Of a stretch of DNA of 64,000 nt, positions 10,173-22,268 are shown piece by piece. This DNA is from Gonatopus flavifemur (lineage: Eukaryota > Arthropoda > Insecta > Hymenoptera > Dryinidae), in contig JAFFJZ010000001.1 of assembly GCA_018340375.1 (NCBI GenBank), positions 37,130,001 to 37,194,000 of the forward strand, in the 5' to 3' direction. The notes below the pieces were generated by a model that saw nothing but the letters and a program-made list of their open reading frames with translations, searched no databases and was not told where the DNA came from. Within the stretch, counting starts at the first letter, position 1. Each line of letters starts with the position of its first letter. The translations under genes and the position numbers were made by a program.

Positions 10173-12334
10173 TTAAACAAAATTAGAGATAGTTCAGGAC
10201 TTTTGAAAGATATTCGAATATGTTCTGCAAGAAATTGTACATTTATCTAAAGTACCGTTTAAGACATGACATTCTTTTTGAAAGTTGCAGGAGGGATGTA
10301 GAATTTGTAAAAAGAATCTCATATCACACCTGTTACAAACGTTATTATTAATCCCTGAACGAATAAATCTAACAAGACACATGGTTCGAAATCATCTGTG
10401 AAATTCATCAAGTGAAATGAAACTTTTCGGATAGAAATGATATGTAATATTCCTTAGGTTTTGTCAGGGGTTGGTCAGGACCTCGTCAGGCCCTCAAAAA
10501 GCTGGAGGGATCGCCACGGATAATTAATAAATTTCGAAATACAACTATGAAACACTTTTGTCTGGAAGCAAATCTGTAAAGATAGTTCGTTATCATTCGG
10601 AGATCAACATAATCCTTTTTTCATCTCCTTCATATTGGTACACAGTAATCGATGATCGTCGGTGTACACTACCAAGAAATTATGTCTGTATTGAAGCAAT
10701 GTGAGTAGTCAATAATAGCTTGCACATCATCGCTTTACACTTGCATTAGAACGATATCGATTATTCACATTAGGGTGAAGATTATCTTACAATTCATCAA
10801 TTAAACGATAGTAACGATATGTTAATAATCATTCTAGCATAAATCAAATCATTATCAAAACTCTAAGATCTGAACATCATTTTCCTAATAAAAGAAAAGC
10901 TAGATTTATGCTTTAAGAAATTTATTTCTAAGTTTATTTTTAAACATACGATTACTTTTTTCTCTAATAACTGGTAATTTTTTAATTTGAATTTCACGAT
11001 ACAAAGATATAAATTTTGTCAAATATTATATAGAATATGATGAAAATCGATAGAACATTGTAAATTTCATATTCTCAGAAACTTTATTCAGAACAATAGG
11101 AACAATTCATAATTATTGATAAATTTTATGATAAAAATGATATTTAAAATGCTTACGCTTCATTGGCTCGAATAGTTGAAACAATATAATATCGTACTGC
11201 ATGTTGTTTTCTGTAATGAGTGTTTGTTTTGAATTTGTGTCAATCTCAATGCACATAACATTCCAGATCGATTTGATTTCCTTTAGTTCTAGATGTACCG
11301 TGTATACTGAAGCATTACAAGTATACATCATAGATTGCTATGCACGAAATAGCTTTCCCAAAGGATATCGTTGTCATTATGGATGATCACTATTCCTGTA
11401 TCGCAGCCAACGTTGAAGAGATTATAGATCATGACAGGGGCTTATGTACAAGAATTCAATCATTTATTAATTGAAAAAATACTTAATCAAAATCGAATAT
11501 GATCTCCACGAGATATTTAGATCGAATTGGAAAATATTTTTTCAATGTACGTTGTTACGTCCACCAGTATACGAAGAATATTTATCTCAGCAACAATAGG
11601 AATGAATTATTATAAAATGTTAAAATCTAAAATATTAGCTTCGTCGGGTTGCGTTTTGCATAAAGCTGAGGAGAAATACAATTATTGAGAAAGGAAAGTT
11701 TCAAATGAAGTTATTGGATTCTATTGGAAAAATACATTAATATTTAATAAACCAAAGACTGAAACATGTGAATAAACATAGTTCAATCAAAAATCAATTT
11801 AAATAATTACTAATTGAATAGTTCGAAAGAATTGTTCATTCATATAAATTTTTATCAATTCCTTCAAGTCAGATTCATTTGTTTTAATTCGTTACTACTA
11901 AATGAGGTATATTTTTTTAAGAAATTTACACAATAGTTGCAATTGGAAAAATTCTATTTTATTTATTTCACAATTTCTGCATTCAACTATCGTACTATTT
12001 GATTCATTCTTCGGTTTTGTATTCTCACTTTTTATTTCTTTCACTGAATGATTTGATTTGTATTGCGTTGTTTTGAACTTCGAATAAGATTGCTTCTTTT
12101 GATTTAATAATTAATTTCAAAGATATTATTTCTCCTTTGACATTTGTATTGATATTGACACATTGGGATATTAATGTTTTCAATTAAGAATTTGTGAAAT
12201 CCTTGAAATCAAATTTTCCCGCATATATTCAATTTAATTGGCTTCAATTAACACTTTTGAAATCTTCAATATTAGTTTCGCTCACAAGTAATTAGTTTTT
12301 GACACTTGAAATAAATTGAGAATCAATATATATA
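10173..12334. other. No gene seen; AT-rich spacer
   Basis: A short block at 10455-10495 repeats GTCAGG/CAGGAC words, recalling the element at 38601-38888. Otherwise only short open frames in very AT-rich DNA. Confidence 0.45.
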
Positions 12335-12907
12335 CAGGGTGACTCAAGTCGGATAGATTATATTTGGGGAGCATATTCTGCAGCGAAAATGCAACAACTT
12401 TTGTACTTGGCAAACTTTTTTTTGAGGCCTAGTTTTCGAGATATAAGCATTTTCAGATTTTTTTTCGAATCCAAATCACTCAAAAACACGATATGCTACG
12501 TACTTGGGCTTGGGACCATTCGCTGAGTTGGAAAACGACGGATCCCTGGAAAAAAATTTCAACTATTCCATCATTGTTTGTTCCAGAGCTATAGCGATCT
12601 GAAATTTTTGAGCTTCTAGCCAATCACCGTTCAGCAACTTTAAATCGTTATAGCTCCGGAACAAACAATGATAGAATAGTTGAATTTTTTTTCTAGAGAT
12701 CCGCCGTTTTCCAACTTAGCCAATGGTCCCAACCTCAAGTACGTAGGATATCGTGCTTTTGAGTGATTTGGATTTGAAAAAAAATCTAAATATGCTTATA
12801 TCTCGAAAACTAAGCCTCAAAAAACATTTTGCCAAACACAAAAGTTGTTGCATTCTGGCTACAGAATATGCTCCTCAAATATAATCTATCCGACTTGGGT
12901 CACCCTG
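12335..12907. mobile_element. 573-bp palindromic element, CAGGGTGA ends, intact copy
   Basis: Flanked by TA (12333-12334, 12908-12909). Arms run almost the full length: CAGGGTGACTCAAGTCGGAT on the left against ATCCGACTTGGGTCACCCTG on the right, and near the centre TTGTTTGTTCCAGAGCTATA against TATAGCTCCGGAACAAACAA. Relatives are at 43083-43884 (interrupted) and 33939-34044 (one end only). No open frame of note. The structure is a typical long-arm, TA-flanked non-autonomous element. Confidence 0.85.
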
Positions 12908-13404
12908 TATATATTGAATTTCCTTACTGGAATGGTAATTTCAATTTTTAAAAAAATGTTGATTGAATACAATTGCATTAATTCATAAGAATTTAAATTT
13001 GAGTTTGAGTTGAATTTGAACTGAGTATGAGAAGGTTGTAAGTTTGACAGCTCAACAGCTGAGTAGGGAAAGAAGACTAAGACATTTTGTTTATTGCACT
13101 TTTGAAGGAACTAACTATGGAGCTCAATACATTGAACTTTCATACTAATATGGTTGACGTGTTTTGATTCTATGGGAAAATGTATTTTTGACTCTATAAA
13201 AATCACGTGAAATAGATATCCATTGTCTGGGTGCATCATGCTGTTATTATGATATTTGAACTTAAATAAAAGCTATAATTTTTTCCTCTTGGAATATAAA
13301 ATATCAATTATCATTGAATACAAAATCGATTTCGATTAAACATTCTTTGTTCATTTCTAATTGATAGTGATATACACATCTCCATTATAATCACAAAAAA
13401 ACCA
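12908..13404. other. No gene seen
   Basis: AT-rich, with no repeat or exon-like block recognised. Confidence 0.45.
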
Positions 13405-13990
13405 AAGCTGGGTAAAATACTATCTTTCAACTCAAATAATGAATGAATATTTTATTTGACGTTATGGATGGATTTTTTAGAATAGAATATTTCATTCGTT
13501 TGAAAAATTATACTTTTGGGAATAAAATTATACTTTTGGGAATATTTAATTTACTGTAGAAATAATTCAGAATAGTATTCAAACCAGTGCTTTATTTGGA
13601 ATGAACATGTCATTTTTTCTCTCCGTTACAAATATACAGTCCATATAGTTCTTCATAAAATCGTTTATCAAAAGATATAATTTTCGATCATCAGAAATCA
13701 TATGATATAATATTTGTGAACAATACTTTCTCAATTAATTTATGTTCATTAACACAGTAAAATAGATATAAACAGGGAATAAATTCTTCATCTGATGCTT
13801 CAGCTTTAGATTATAATCATAAAATATTTTATTTCATGTTTCTTCATATAAAAGTAAAATATTTTTTGTTTATTTGCTGAAATTTCTTCTCTTATTCGAA
13901 TACTATTCTACTATTCTATTTCCATTCTGAAGAACGGTTCATTTATGATAGTATTTGGAATAAAATTCCCACAAATATTACCCAGCTCTG
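13405..13990. repeat. Possible TIR element, AGCTGGGTAA ends
   Basis: AAAGCTGGGTAAAATACTATC at the left faces GATAGTATTTGG and then AATATTACCCAGCTCTGG at the right, giving inverted ends about 590 bp apart. The interior is AT-rich with no coding content. A 20-base tandem duplication (TTATACTTTTGGGAATA twice) lies at about 13509-13545. Confidence 0.45.
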
Positions 13991-14189
13991 GAAAAAATAT
14001 TAAAATTTCGGATTCATATTCAAGTTTAGAAATGAAAACTGGATCATTTATTTATCGAAAAAAATGTTCAATCAGTGGTTGACTGTTTGAAATTATACAA
14101 TTTATATATAAAAAATACAAGATGTATAAAAAAGTACCAAAAAATCTCAATTTTTAATAATAATTGAAAGAGAACGGCATAAATTTTTG

Positions 14190-14480
14190 AGTTTTTCATG
14201 CGTAAGTTCGGAATGCTCATGGCTATTATGTAAGACTGGCAATGTGTTTGGTTCTCACACCTTTATGAATTCTTTTTCACAATCATTGAATAAATTGTTA
14301 ATTTTAATTGGGTCATTGTTTTTGTTTCCTCTTTGAACTGAGTTTATGATCAATTGTTATCCTCTTTGTTGTCAATAATCTTTTTTCTGTTTATTACATG
14401 GGATATAATGGATTGTTATTATATGGAATCTTTTGTGATTAGGCTACGCCCGTTCATAATAAATAAATAAATCAATGAAT
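14190..14480 (+). mobile_element. Possible 3' end of a non-LTR retrotransposon
   Basis: A T-rich stretch leads to TAGGCTACGCCCGTTCATAA followed by a short AATA repeat. That arrangement, a GGCTNCGCCC motif and then a simple AATA tail, is what I expect of the 3' terminus of 5'-truncated non-LTR elements in insects. No reverse transcriptase fragment is visible upstream, so the call rests on the tail alone. Confidence 0.3.
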
Positions 14481-15720
14481 CAACGAAGATAGACGTTTTG
14501 TATAACTTTGGAATTAATATTCAAGAGATATAATTTTGGAATTAATATTCTAGACTTTTGATTCTAAAGAAATGATATTTCGCGGTAGAGTTTCAAAAAA
14601 CACACCATATACAGCTTTGGTAAACCAATCAGAACTCTTTCTTCAAACAACAAAATGATGAATAATGGACCGACAATCCAATGATAATAAATCCCTGTCT
14701 TGGACATATTCGTAAAGTGGGTGTTCAGAGTGGTGATAATATTATGTCACGAAAGAGTCGTAGTATATGTGTGATCGTAACTCTGAGATCTATCAAGCGC
14801 CCAGCTGGGATGGTTATGTATTGACCATAATATATAATCGTCTATCTACAGAATTGGTCTTGCATAATTCATGTATAAAACGCATCGAGTGTATTCATTC
14901 ATACACCGTAACTTATCTATTCGTTCTACGAATTTAGTTGGAACATATATAATTTCAAATAACATTATTTCTCTCAAGTTTCTTGAATTTCAAAGAAGTA
15001 CAAAATTTCAAGTCAAATACAAACTTTTACATACAGGAATTTTTAACGAATATACTTTATGTCTTTTGTTATTGAGGTTCCAAAGATAGATGAATATATC
15101 ATGCGTGCATTATATTACACAACTAAGCGTTGAAATTTGAAATATGATCCATCATGGTTTATTTAATGATATATGTACATATAATTGTTTATCTTGCCAA
15201 CGTATCATGTCTGAATAATTGTCATTTTGTATTCAAATGTAACAATGAAATGTAACAAGAGTTGAATTATCGAAATGTGATCATGATATAATAATGATTC
15301 TGGAGATAAACACAGATCAATGGATCACATTGAAAATTTGTATTCAAGATAAACCATTTGATTTTCCAATTCCAATGGAATTTAATTTTGATTTCTTCGT
15401 TGAATCATAAAAATGGTACACACAAATTCTATCATTCATTCATCATTATTATCACCGGGTTCGTTTGTTCAAAAAGTTCTTCTTCAAAATGTATATGAGA
15501 GTACGAATTTTCATGTATTCGTATAATGTACCCTGAAATTCATATAATTTATTCAGTAAACAGATTGGTACTGTTGTTGGATCTTTTAATCGCTTTTGCA
15601 CAATCTTTGGGAATGATTGTTGAAACGCGTGAAGAAAAAAAACCTTTGGGATTCGCAGAAAATGGATTTATACAAAGTATACGAGAGAGAGTTTTGTACG
15701 TAAAAGAAACAGGTTGATAG
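14481..15720. other. No gene seen; AT-rich spacer
   Basis: TTGGAATTAATATTC occurs twice at about 14508-14552. Otherwise only short frames without recognisable products. Confidence 0.45.
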
Positions 15721-16140
15721 ACACTGGTTTGTAAGCGTGGCTCCGGATTCCTGGACCGGTCTTCGGGCAGCCAACCATCCAGCCACCATCTTATGGGAGT
15801 TGGTTACTGTTCTCCTCTTTCCTCTTCAGACAAGGACCATGGATGGAAGGAGATGAACGTATCAGATAAAGAGGGAGAGAAGGCTTCTTGTATCTCTCTA
15901 CCCGAAGCCACACGACAGGTGCCAGCGGCGTACGCTGACGAAATAATGACCGTCTATATTTATAGAAGGCTTTATAAAAGGCTGCTTCGGGGAAAATTGA
16001 AGAGGAAAGACGGAGACGGAGAGTTTGCAATGGAAGACAGGAAGAAAGTGTATATATACATAACGGAGAAGAGGACCAATACTTGCCAAGGGCAAGAAGA
16101 AAGGAGAGAAAACAATTGTGAGATGATACACGTATTATGA
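15720..16140 (+). other. GC-richer island with a 115-codon open frame
   Basis: A transposon-free, purine-rich block of higher GC than its surroundings. The plus-strand frame at 15793-16140 would encode a charged product beginning MGVGYCSPLSSSDKD with no known motif. Overlapping frames on the other strand are equally long, which argues for composition rather than coding. It may be regulatory or an untranslated exon. Confidence 0.3.
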
Positions 16141-18708
16141 TCGTTGAAAATATACCGTGTAACGCTTCTCTAAAGATACCTTTGGATCATCGAATTAAGA
16201 AATAAATAATTCTTAAATTATGACCTTGCCTCGTTTCTAAGGGAGGGCAGGATTGTGAAAAATCTCAACCGCATTGATCTCTTTGAATCAATGTTGGATT
16301 GAAAACTAGCAGTCCAATTTTCAATGTCGAATTTTACTAAACTTTCCATCTCTTGTCACGAGTTCATTTGGTGAAACAAGGCAGACTTATGATCATGGAT
16401 CGTCATTAACTTCTTCCGGTTTCATATTACTCTGTAAGTTGTTGTACAAAATGTACCTGCATGAGTTTCTTATCCATGCAAATACATGTTTGTACATGAA
16501 AATATGAAAAGATGAGAAGATTTCTTGTTTCCCGTCTTTAAAAATTGAATAAAAGTCTTCAGGTCTCTCCTTTGTGTAAGGTTTTCTTAGGGTAAACTAA
16601 CAAAGGAATTCCGCCAAGTGTTTCGCATCGATTTATGTAAAAGTTTTCTCGTATGTGAGGGAATGGAGTTTACATTCTGAAAGGAATATGTCGTAACAAT
16701 CGTGACACATCAGCTTCACAATACACGCATAATTGAATGATTAATGGAGCATTTCGTACAATTTTCCTGAGCCTTATGTTAACATTTAAATCTCTCCAAA
16801 GAACAATTCACTGAATTCTTGAGGTTTTCAGAGAAATTCTTCCACCTTGAAAGGTCATCGATATTGATTATTATTTTCCCTTTATTTCTAGAATTACTGT
16901 GGGATAATTTTGAGAGACATTTAATTTCCGTATCACGTGATGATTTTCAAGTTACAGAGTGACCTTCAAATTCAAGTGAAAAGGGTTATCTTTATGGCTT
17001 TTGGTTTCAATTCCATTTTAGATCGTTTTTGATGAAAGATATGATGTGTTGTTGCTTCATATATCATTCAGAATACGTATCTGCCAAAATGTTGAGAGTT
17101 TGTGTCGATGATTATCCCATCATTACCATCTTTCTTTCATTCTATTTCCCGTAAAGGATATAAATTCGAAGCTGTTTCAGTGAATCTTGATTATTTCGAA
17201 TTTTATTCAACATAAAAGGTTAATCCCAACCTGGCGCCTGAACGTCTCATTTATTTGCATACAAGTTGGACGAGATCCGTTTTCGATACTCATACTTCAG
17301 TGTATTAATGTCTAGATGTAGTTTACATTCTGTAACCAAAAAATTACTGTACATTGTTAGAAATGTAATGATTTGAAACTATTGACATCACCACAGTTCC
17401 CAAATCTTTATGATCTTTATTATTTTTAATAGAGAATTTCCTAATTCTCATGATAAATTTCTGAATTTTAATACAAAATTATCACATTTTATAATGATTT
17501 CATGAATTAAATCATCACTTATGGAACCTCAAATGAGATTTTCTATTAGATTCGAGAATTTTTATCAACAGTTTAAGAGAAAGAATAATGATAACGTCTC
17601 ATTTTATTTTTTGCATTGAGTTTTGAATTATAAAACCCAATATATAATCATTCAATTTCGTTATTGTATCATCCGAGATCGTGAGGTACACAAAAAGTGG
17701 ACCCGAATTTATTACTCCAGGATCAACGCTCACAGATTTCAGATTTTAAAGCATCGTTCCCAAATAATGATTTTATTTGACATGGATGTTCAGTGGCGTA
17801 AACAAGACTCTCGCCGTTCTCGTGTTGCGTATGGGAGATGAAAAATAAAAAGGAGAGAAACGAGGAGATTGAACCAAGGAACGCACGAGGATGCGTGGTT
17901 TTTTTTTGGAAAAGGACGCACCTGGCTTTATTTACATCCCTGTGCATGTTGGAAACGGTCAGTTGGATACAGCGGAATTTCAAAACGTATTGAGGAAACC
18001 GTTTATTCCGGGATAACTAAAGTGCACGACAACATCCTTGAAGTTTTAAAATGGTACGTAACTTCGAAGAATTGTGGTGCCTTAACGAACCGCTTTGTTT
18101 GGATTTTTTAATGAGAAATTTATTTCATGTATATTCGAACGCAAAACTTTATTTTCGGTAAATTGTTTGAATTTAAATTAACCATCAGGATTTAAACTGA
18201 TCACCGATAATGAGCTTTATATCCACCATCTCTCAATGTATTTTGGTATTCATTATTTCAATTGTTTTTCATTACATTTCATTGAATTCCAGCATTGATC
18301 TGTCATATATATTTTGGCCTCGAATGCTTACATTTTTAAACGGCGCATGAATAGTCGCGCGTATCTCTATTAAAGTTCTGTATTTATATGTTTTCAGTCA
18401 AATACTGAAAAATCGAATTATAGTGAATTCATTTCTTATTATATTTATTTATCAAATTCGAGTTGTCGAGGAATGATTAGAACAACACTAATGTGAGTTA
18501 CTGCACAAACGAAATTGTAAATTTTTCATAAATTCACGTCATTAAAGATTCCTATTCATAAATTCTGTTGATTCGAGTGACAACCTTCTCCAGTCGATCA
18601 CAATCAATACTTAAGAGAATTATCTAACGCGTTTCCAAATTTTTATTCCTAAGAAATAAGCTGATAAACTAGGGATTCATATGAAATGTAAAAAATCAAT
18701 ATTTATTA
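16141..18708. other. No gene recognised
   Basis: Mostly AT-rich unique DNA. A GC-richer patch at about 17790-17960 holds overlapping frames on both strands (17723-17983 minus, 17869-18111 plus) without recognisable products. Confidence 0.4.
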
Positions 18709-18858
18709 CACGGAGAAAAATTTAATTGGGAAGATCACCATTTTATTTATAAACTAGAACTGCTCGGGAAAATCAGACGATGATTTGTAACATAAGTCAC
18801 AATCATTGCCAGTTGCGATGGTAAAAATCGAGATCAATTTTGATTTTTATCATCACAG

Positions 18859-19051
18859 TAGTGTTTCGGACGAGACGAACAATTATTTTTCGAGATCGAG
18901 ACGATACCTGCCAAGCCGTGAATCTCGTCGAAACCGAGAATGGCGAGATCTCAACTCGAGACCGAGACGATACTGATTTTGTCGAGACCAAATCGAGACC
19001 GAGATCGAGACCCGGTCAGTCTCGGCGAGACGAGAGGAGAATGAAACACTA
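18859..19051. mobile_element. hAT-like MITE with 8-bp target duplication
   Basis: A 193-bp element with ends TAGTGTTTC and GAAACACTA. The flanks are CATCACAG at 18851-18858 and CATCATAG on the right, the latter split by the next insertion (19052-19058 plus 19312). An 8-bp duplication with TAGTG-type termini fits the hAT superfamily. The interior is dominated by CGAGAC / GTCTCG words. The one-base change in the right duplicate (C to T) created the TA used by the element at 19059. Confidence 0.8.
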
Positions 19052-19058
19052 CATCATA

Positions 19059-19309
19059 CACGGAAAGAAGAAAACAGCACTGTTTACTGTCCATAACAGC
19101 AATCAGTTGAGAAACAAATGAAAACACGCTTGGATGATAGAGGTTAGCGTGATCACAGTGACGTGTACTGCAGTGAAATTCGTCAATGCTGCTTGGACAT
19201 TAACGGTTACTGGGAGATGCAGTAATGAACGGCGTGAATTTGATTTTTCATTTTTTTTCAATGAATTACTGCTATTTACAGTAACCATTGCTGTTTTCTT
19301 CTTTCCGTG
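19059..19309. mobile_element. TA-flanked palindromic MITE, CACGGAAAG ends
   Basis: 251 bp, flanked by TA (19057-19058, 19310-19311). CACGGAAAGAAGAAAACAGC at the left pairs exactly with GCTGTTTTCTTCTTTCCGTG at the right. The TA lies inside the target duplication of the hAT-like element at 18859-19051, so this insertion is later. Confidence 0.85.
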
Positions 19310-19370
19310 TAGCTGGCGATGATTATGACGTATATAACAAATTATTATCTGATTTTTCCGAATAGTTCTA

Positions 19371-19591
19371 CACGGAGAGAAATTTGTAGTTAAATTTACT
19401 ATGTTATTATTGTTTCCGAGGACCAGACTGAATTCTGTGGGATTTTACTATGAAGGGCATATTTTTACTATGGTACAACAATAGAATGCTGATCATATTT
19501 ACTATGTTTTATGGGGGAACCCGTCATAGTTCAGTCTGTTCCTCGGGAACAATAATAACATAGTAAATTTAACTACAAATTTCTCTCCGTG
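19371..19591. mobile_element. TA-flanked palindromic MITE, CACGGAGAGAAA ends
   Basis: 221 bp, flanked by TA (19369-19370, 19592-19593). Arms of about 66 bp are nearly identical: CACGGAGAGAAATTTGTAG and TTACTATGTTATTATTGTTT on the left mirror the right arm with only a couple of mismatches. High arm similarity suggests a young insertion, in the right half of the element at 18709-19639. Confidence 0.88.
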
Positions 19592-20281
19592 TAGTTTACG
19601 AATAAAATGGTAATCTTTCCAATTGAATTTCTCTCTGTTTACAGTAGATAATGTACATGTTCTCTAAATCAGACACAATCTTTCTCAAACAGTGAATATA
19701 TCTTCTAAATGCACACCGTTAAAAATCTCTCCATGAATTTTGATGTTTTTGCTGGAAGGTTTTTTCGAATACGTGTATGAATTGAATTCCATACACATTT
19801 TATATTGAATTCAATGTTCTTAAAAATGAAACTGTACCTGGCAGTCTCATGCTTTTGTATATCGAATATAATATTCATGTAAACGAATCTGAATTCATGT
19901 ACATGATCGAGAAAAACTTTCTGCTTTTGTTTGACAGTACGGGTTTGTTTTATTTTCTCTTAGAATAGAATGACTATTCTCTGAAAGTATTTTAAGATTT
20001 CCATGTTACCAGTTTCAAAGTCTGTATTGAGTTCCTTTCTGCAAATCGTATTTATATCGATTCAGTTCGGTTAAGGTAAAATATAGAACAGATTTTTGGA
20101 ATTGATCCAATTAATACGAGAGCAAAATGAGGTTAAGGGTGTTCTTTACGATAAACTGCTGAATAATTCTACTTCGATCGAACAACTGAATTCAAAAAAA
20201 AAAAGAAACATTAAAATCAATCTATCAAATGCACGAACGGAATCGAATAAGTATTGTTTTTGTTCACTTGAATAGACACCA

Positions 20282-20628
20282 CACAGAGAAAAATTTATAT
20301 TGCTGAAGTTTGAATCGTTTTAAAAAACGAAACGAAAATCCAAACTTACAAAATTTGATGAACTATCGTTATTTACCGTCTCAAATTGGATCCTTGGAAC
20401 TGGAAATATCGTTTAAACAATGTATTTGAATAATCCTCAGTCTTTGACAACTGAGTATCTCGTTATTTGAACACTGATTCGTTTCAATAAACGATTCAAA
20501 CTTCAGACATATAAAAATTTAGAGTTAAATTCACTATGAGATCTTTTACAGTGAATTCCATTAGGAGTCAGTATGTTTTTCCATTACTCACATCCCACAG
20601 TAAATTTAACTATAAATTTCCTTAAGTG
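20282..20628. mobile_element. MITE (CACNGAG type) interrupted by an inserted palindrome
   Basis: Left end CACAGAGAAAAATTTA, right end AATTTCCTTAAGTG. GAGTTAAATTCACTATGAG near 20522 pairs with the right-hand GTAAATTTAACTATAAATT. The left end is split by the element at 20298-20512; rejoined, it closely matches the left end at 44246. Without insert and duplication it is about 123 bp. Confidence 0.65.
20298..20512. mobile_element. Palindromic element with AAAAATTTA direct flanks
   Basis: 215 bp. TGCTGAAGTTTGAATCG on the left pairs with CGATTCAAACTTCAG on the right. AAAAATTTA occurs immediately before (20289-20297) and after (20513-20521), an apparent 8- or 9-bp target duplication of the hAT kind. 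It lies within the element at 20282-20628. Confidence 0.7.
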
Positions 20629-21043
20629 CATGTAATAATACAGCTATAATATATTTTAAATAATCCTTCAGATTTGAATATTCATGTTCGATTATTTGAT
20701 TTCGCTTTGAATATATATTTAGAAATGATCTTCAAATACAGTCAGTATTAATTCCAACATTCAATTTGTTCCCGAAGCTCTCTTAATTTAATTTTGTTTT
20801 GAATATACTGCGATATTTGGAAGACAAAAGCGTCTGTGTTCAAAGAATTCGCTCCGAAGGTCCAAGCAAAAGCTGTCGATTGATCAGAGAATGTCGTTTG
20901 ACCAAAGAGAAACGATAAACGCAAATTCTAGGGACAAAATGCATTGAGCGAAGTTCACTCATTTCGATAGTATTTCACTATCTCCTCGTTCTCTATAAAT
21001 CTCCAATCCTTGGACTAAACCCACCTTGGTAGAAAAGACTTTA

Positions 21044-21463
21044 CCTAGTAAACGTAACATCTAAAACTATTCTCAAAGTGTCGCGTGAAACATCTTTTAG
21101 ATATCTGTTGGATATCTTTGAGCTAATGCTTTAAAAGATTTTACAGAAAAAAACCCGCTAGAATAGCGAGAATTCTATTTTCGCAAAATTCGCTTTTTAT
21201 TATACGGGCAGTAAAGAAGTTTGTTGAAATAAAGAGGAATTTATCTTTTAGCGAATCAAGCTTTACAAGACTAACGAAAAATGGATAGTTATAACGAGTT
21301 AGTGCGTTGACATAGCGAATTGTGATTGCGAGGTTGTGAAATCCACTCAGCAAAGATAGATTTGTTAAAAGAGCGAAATGTTTTTATCCGTGTTCTGATA
21401 GATGTCTGGAAGATGTATTATGCAACATTTTTAGCCGAATTTTGGATGTTACGTTTATTGGGC
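21044..21463. mobile_element. TIR element, TAAACGTAACATC ends
   Basis: About 420 bp. CCTAGTAAACGTAACATC with TAAAA on the left faces TTTTGGATGTTACGTTTATT and GGG on the right. Inside, AGATATCTTTGAG-like words recur near the left, and GCTAGAATAGCGAG-like short palindromes occur. No recognised protein; a 70-codon minus frame is not convincing. Confidence 0.6.
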
Positions 21464-21584
21464 AAGTATTCACCAGTTTTTCAATGATGCACTAGAAAAA
21501 AACTAGACCCTTCACAAACGTTTTACCGATTACCTGCGCGCTTCTATTCCACACTGTAAAAAATAATCGAAACATTCCTGTGTA

Positions 21585-21780
21585 GGGGAGAGTGGGTACA
21601 GTTGAAACAGGGGAGTGGCTGAAACATCACGAATAACTAACGATTGGCTACTAATATGACATAAATAATTGGCAAACAAATTTCTACATGCAAGGAGCTC
21701 AGTGCTCCCTTAAAGCGATCTGAGTTATTGCGAGCTAATCGTTAGTTATTCGCAATGTTTCAACCGTACCCAGTCTCCCC
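21585..21780. mobile_element. Palindromic MITE, GGGGAGAGTGGGTAC ends
   Basis: 196 bp. GGGGAGAGTGGGTACAGTTG and AAAC on the left pair with GTTTCAACCGTACCCAGTCT and CCCC on the right. An inner inverted block is CGAATAACTAACGATTGGCT against CTAATCGTTAGTTATTCG. Flanks are TGTA and TGAA, possibly a 4-bp duplication that has changed. It abuts the element at 21782. Confidence 0.75.
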
Positions 21781-21781
21781 T

Positions 21782-22037
21782 GAAGGAGAGAAATTGATTT
21801 GGGGTGATTAATATTCTATTCGTGAACTAGAACTATTCGGAAAAATTAAACAATAACTCATAACATAACTCCTAATCATTGCCAGCTGTGATGGTGGAAA
21901 AAACCAAACTAATTTGGATTTTTATCATCACAGCTGGCACTGATTAGGAGTTATATTCTAAGTTATTGTCTGATTTTTCCGAATAGTTCTAGTTTACGAA
22001 TAAAATGATAATCTTTCCAAATGAATTCCTCTCCGTG
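21782..22037. mobile_element. Palindromic MITE, uninterrupted copy of the 18709 family
   Basis: 256 bp. GTGAACTAGAACTATTCGG on the left pairs with CCGAATAGTTCTAGTTTACG on the right; the centre is CCAGCTGTGATGGTGG against ATCATCACAGCTGG. The right end CTCTCCGTG is followed by TA; the left terminus is altered (AAGGAGAG instead of CGGAGAG), perhaps because the neighbouring element inserted there. It serves as the empty-site reference for the nest at 18709-19639. Confidence 0.85.
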
Positions 22038-22040
22038 TAC

Positions 22041-22267
22041 ACTCTGATTTAACAAACCAATTGATTCTCACCAAATCTCATTATATCTTGCACAATGTTC
22101 TGACCAAATCCCATTCAGCCACTTTGATGAGATTTAATCAGGAGAGTGTTTTTTTTCAATGTGATTCTGATTGAATCTTGCCAAATCTGATTGAATCTTG
22201 AACAATGTTCTGATTAAATCCCATAGAATTTCACTTTGTCAGATTCTATAGATTTTTTTAACCAGGG
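22041..22267. mobile_element. CCCTG-group element with internal duplicated unit, copy 1
   Basis: Ends are CTGATTTAACAAACCAATTG and AGATTTTTTTAACCAGGG. The body contains a unit of about 60 bp twice, each running through GATTNTNNCCAAATCT, CACAATGTTCTG or AACAATGTTCTG, and AAATCCCAT. Related copies are at 44700-44934 and, shortened, at 52088-52177. Confidence 0.65.
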
Positions 22268-22268
22268 C

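Larger units (their letters stand above)
18709..19639. mobile_element. Palindromic MITE interrupted by three other elements
   Basis: Flanked by TA (18707-18708, 19640-19641), with ends CACGGAGAAAAATTTAATTG and CAATTGAATTTCTCTCTGTT. Inserted elements occupy 18859-19051, 19059-19309 and 19371-19591. Subtracting these and their target duplications leaves 254 bp, against 256 bp for the uninterrupted relative at 21782-22037. That relative reads straight through each junction (CATCACAGCTGGCA; GTTCTAGTTTACG), confirming the insertion sites. Confidence 0.85.
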
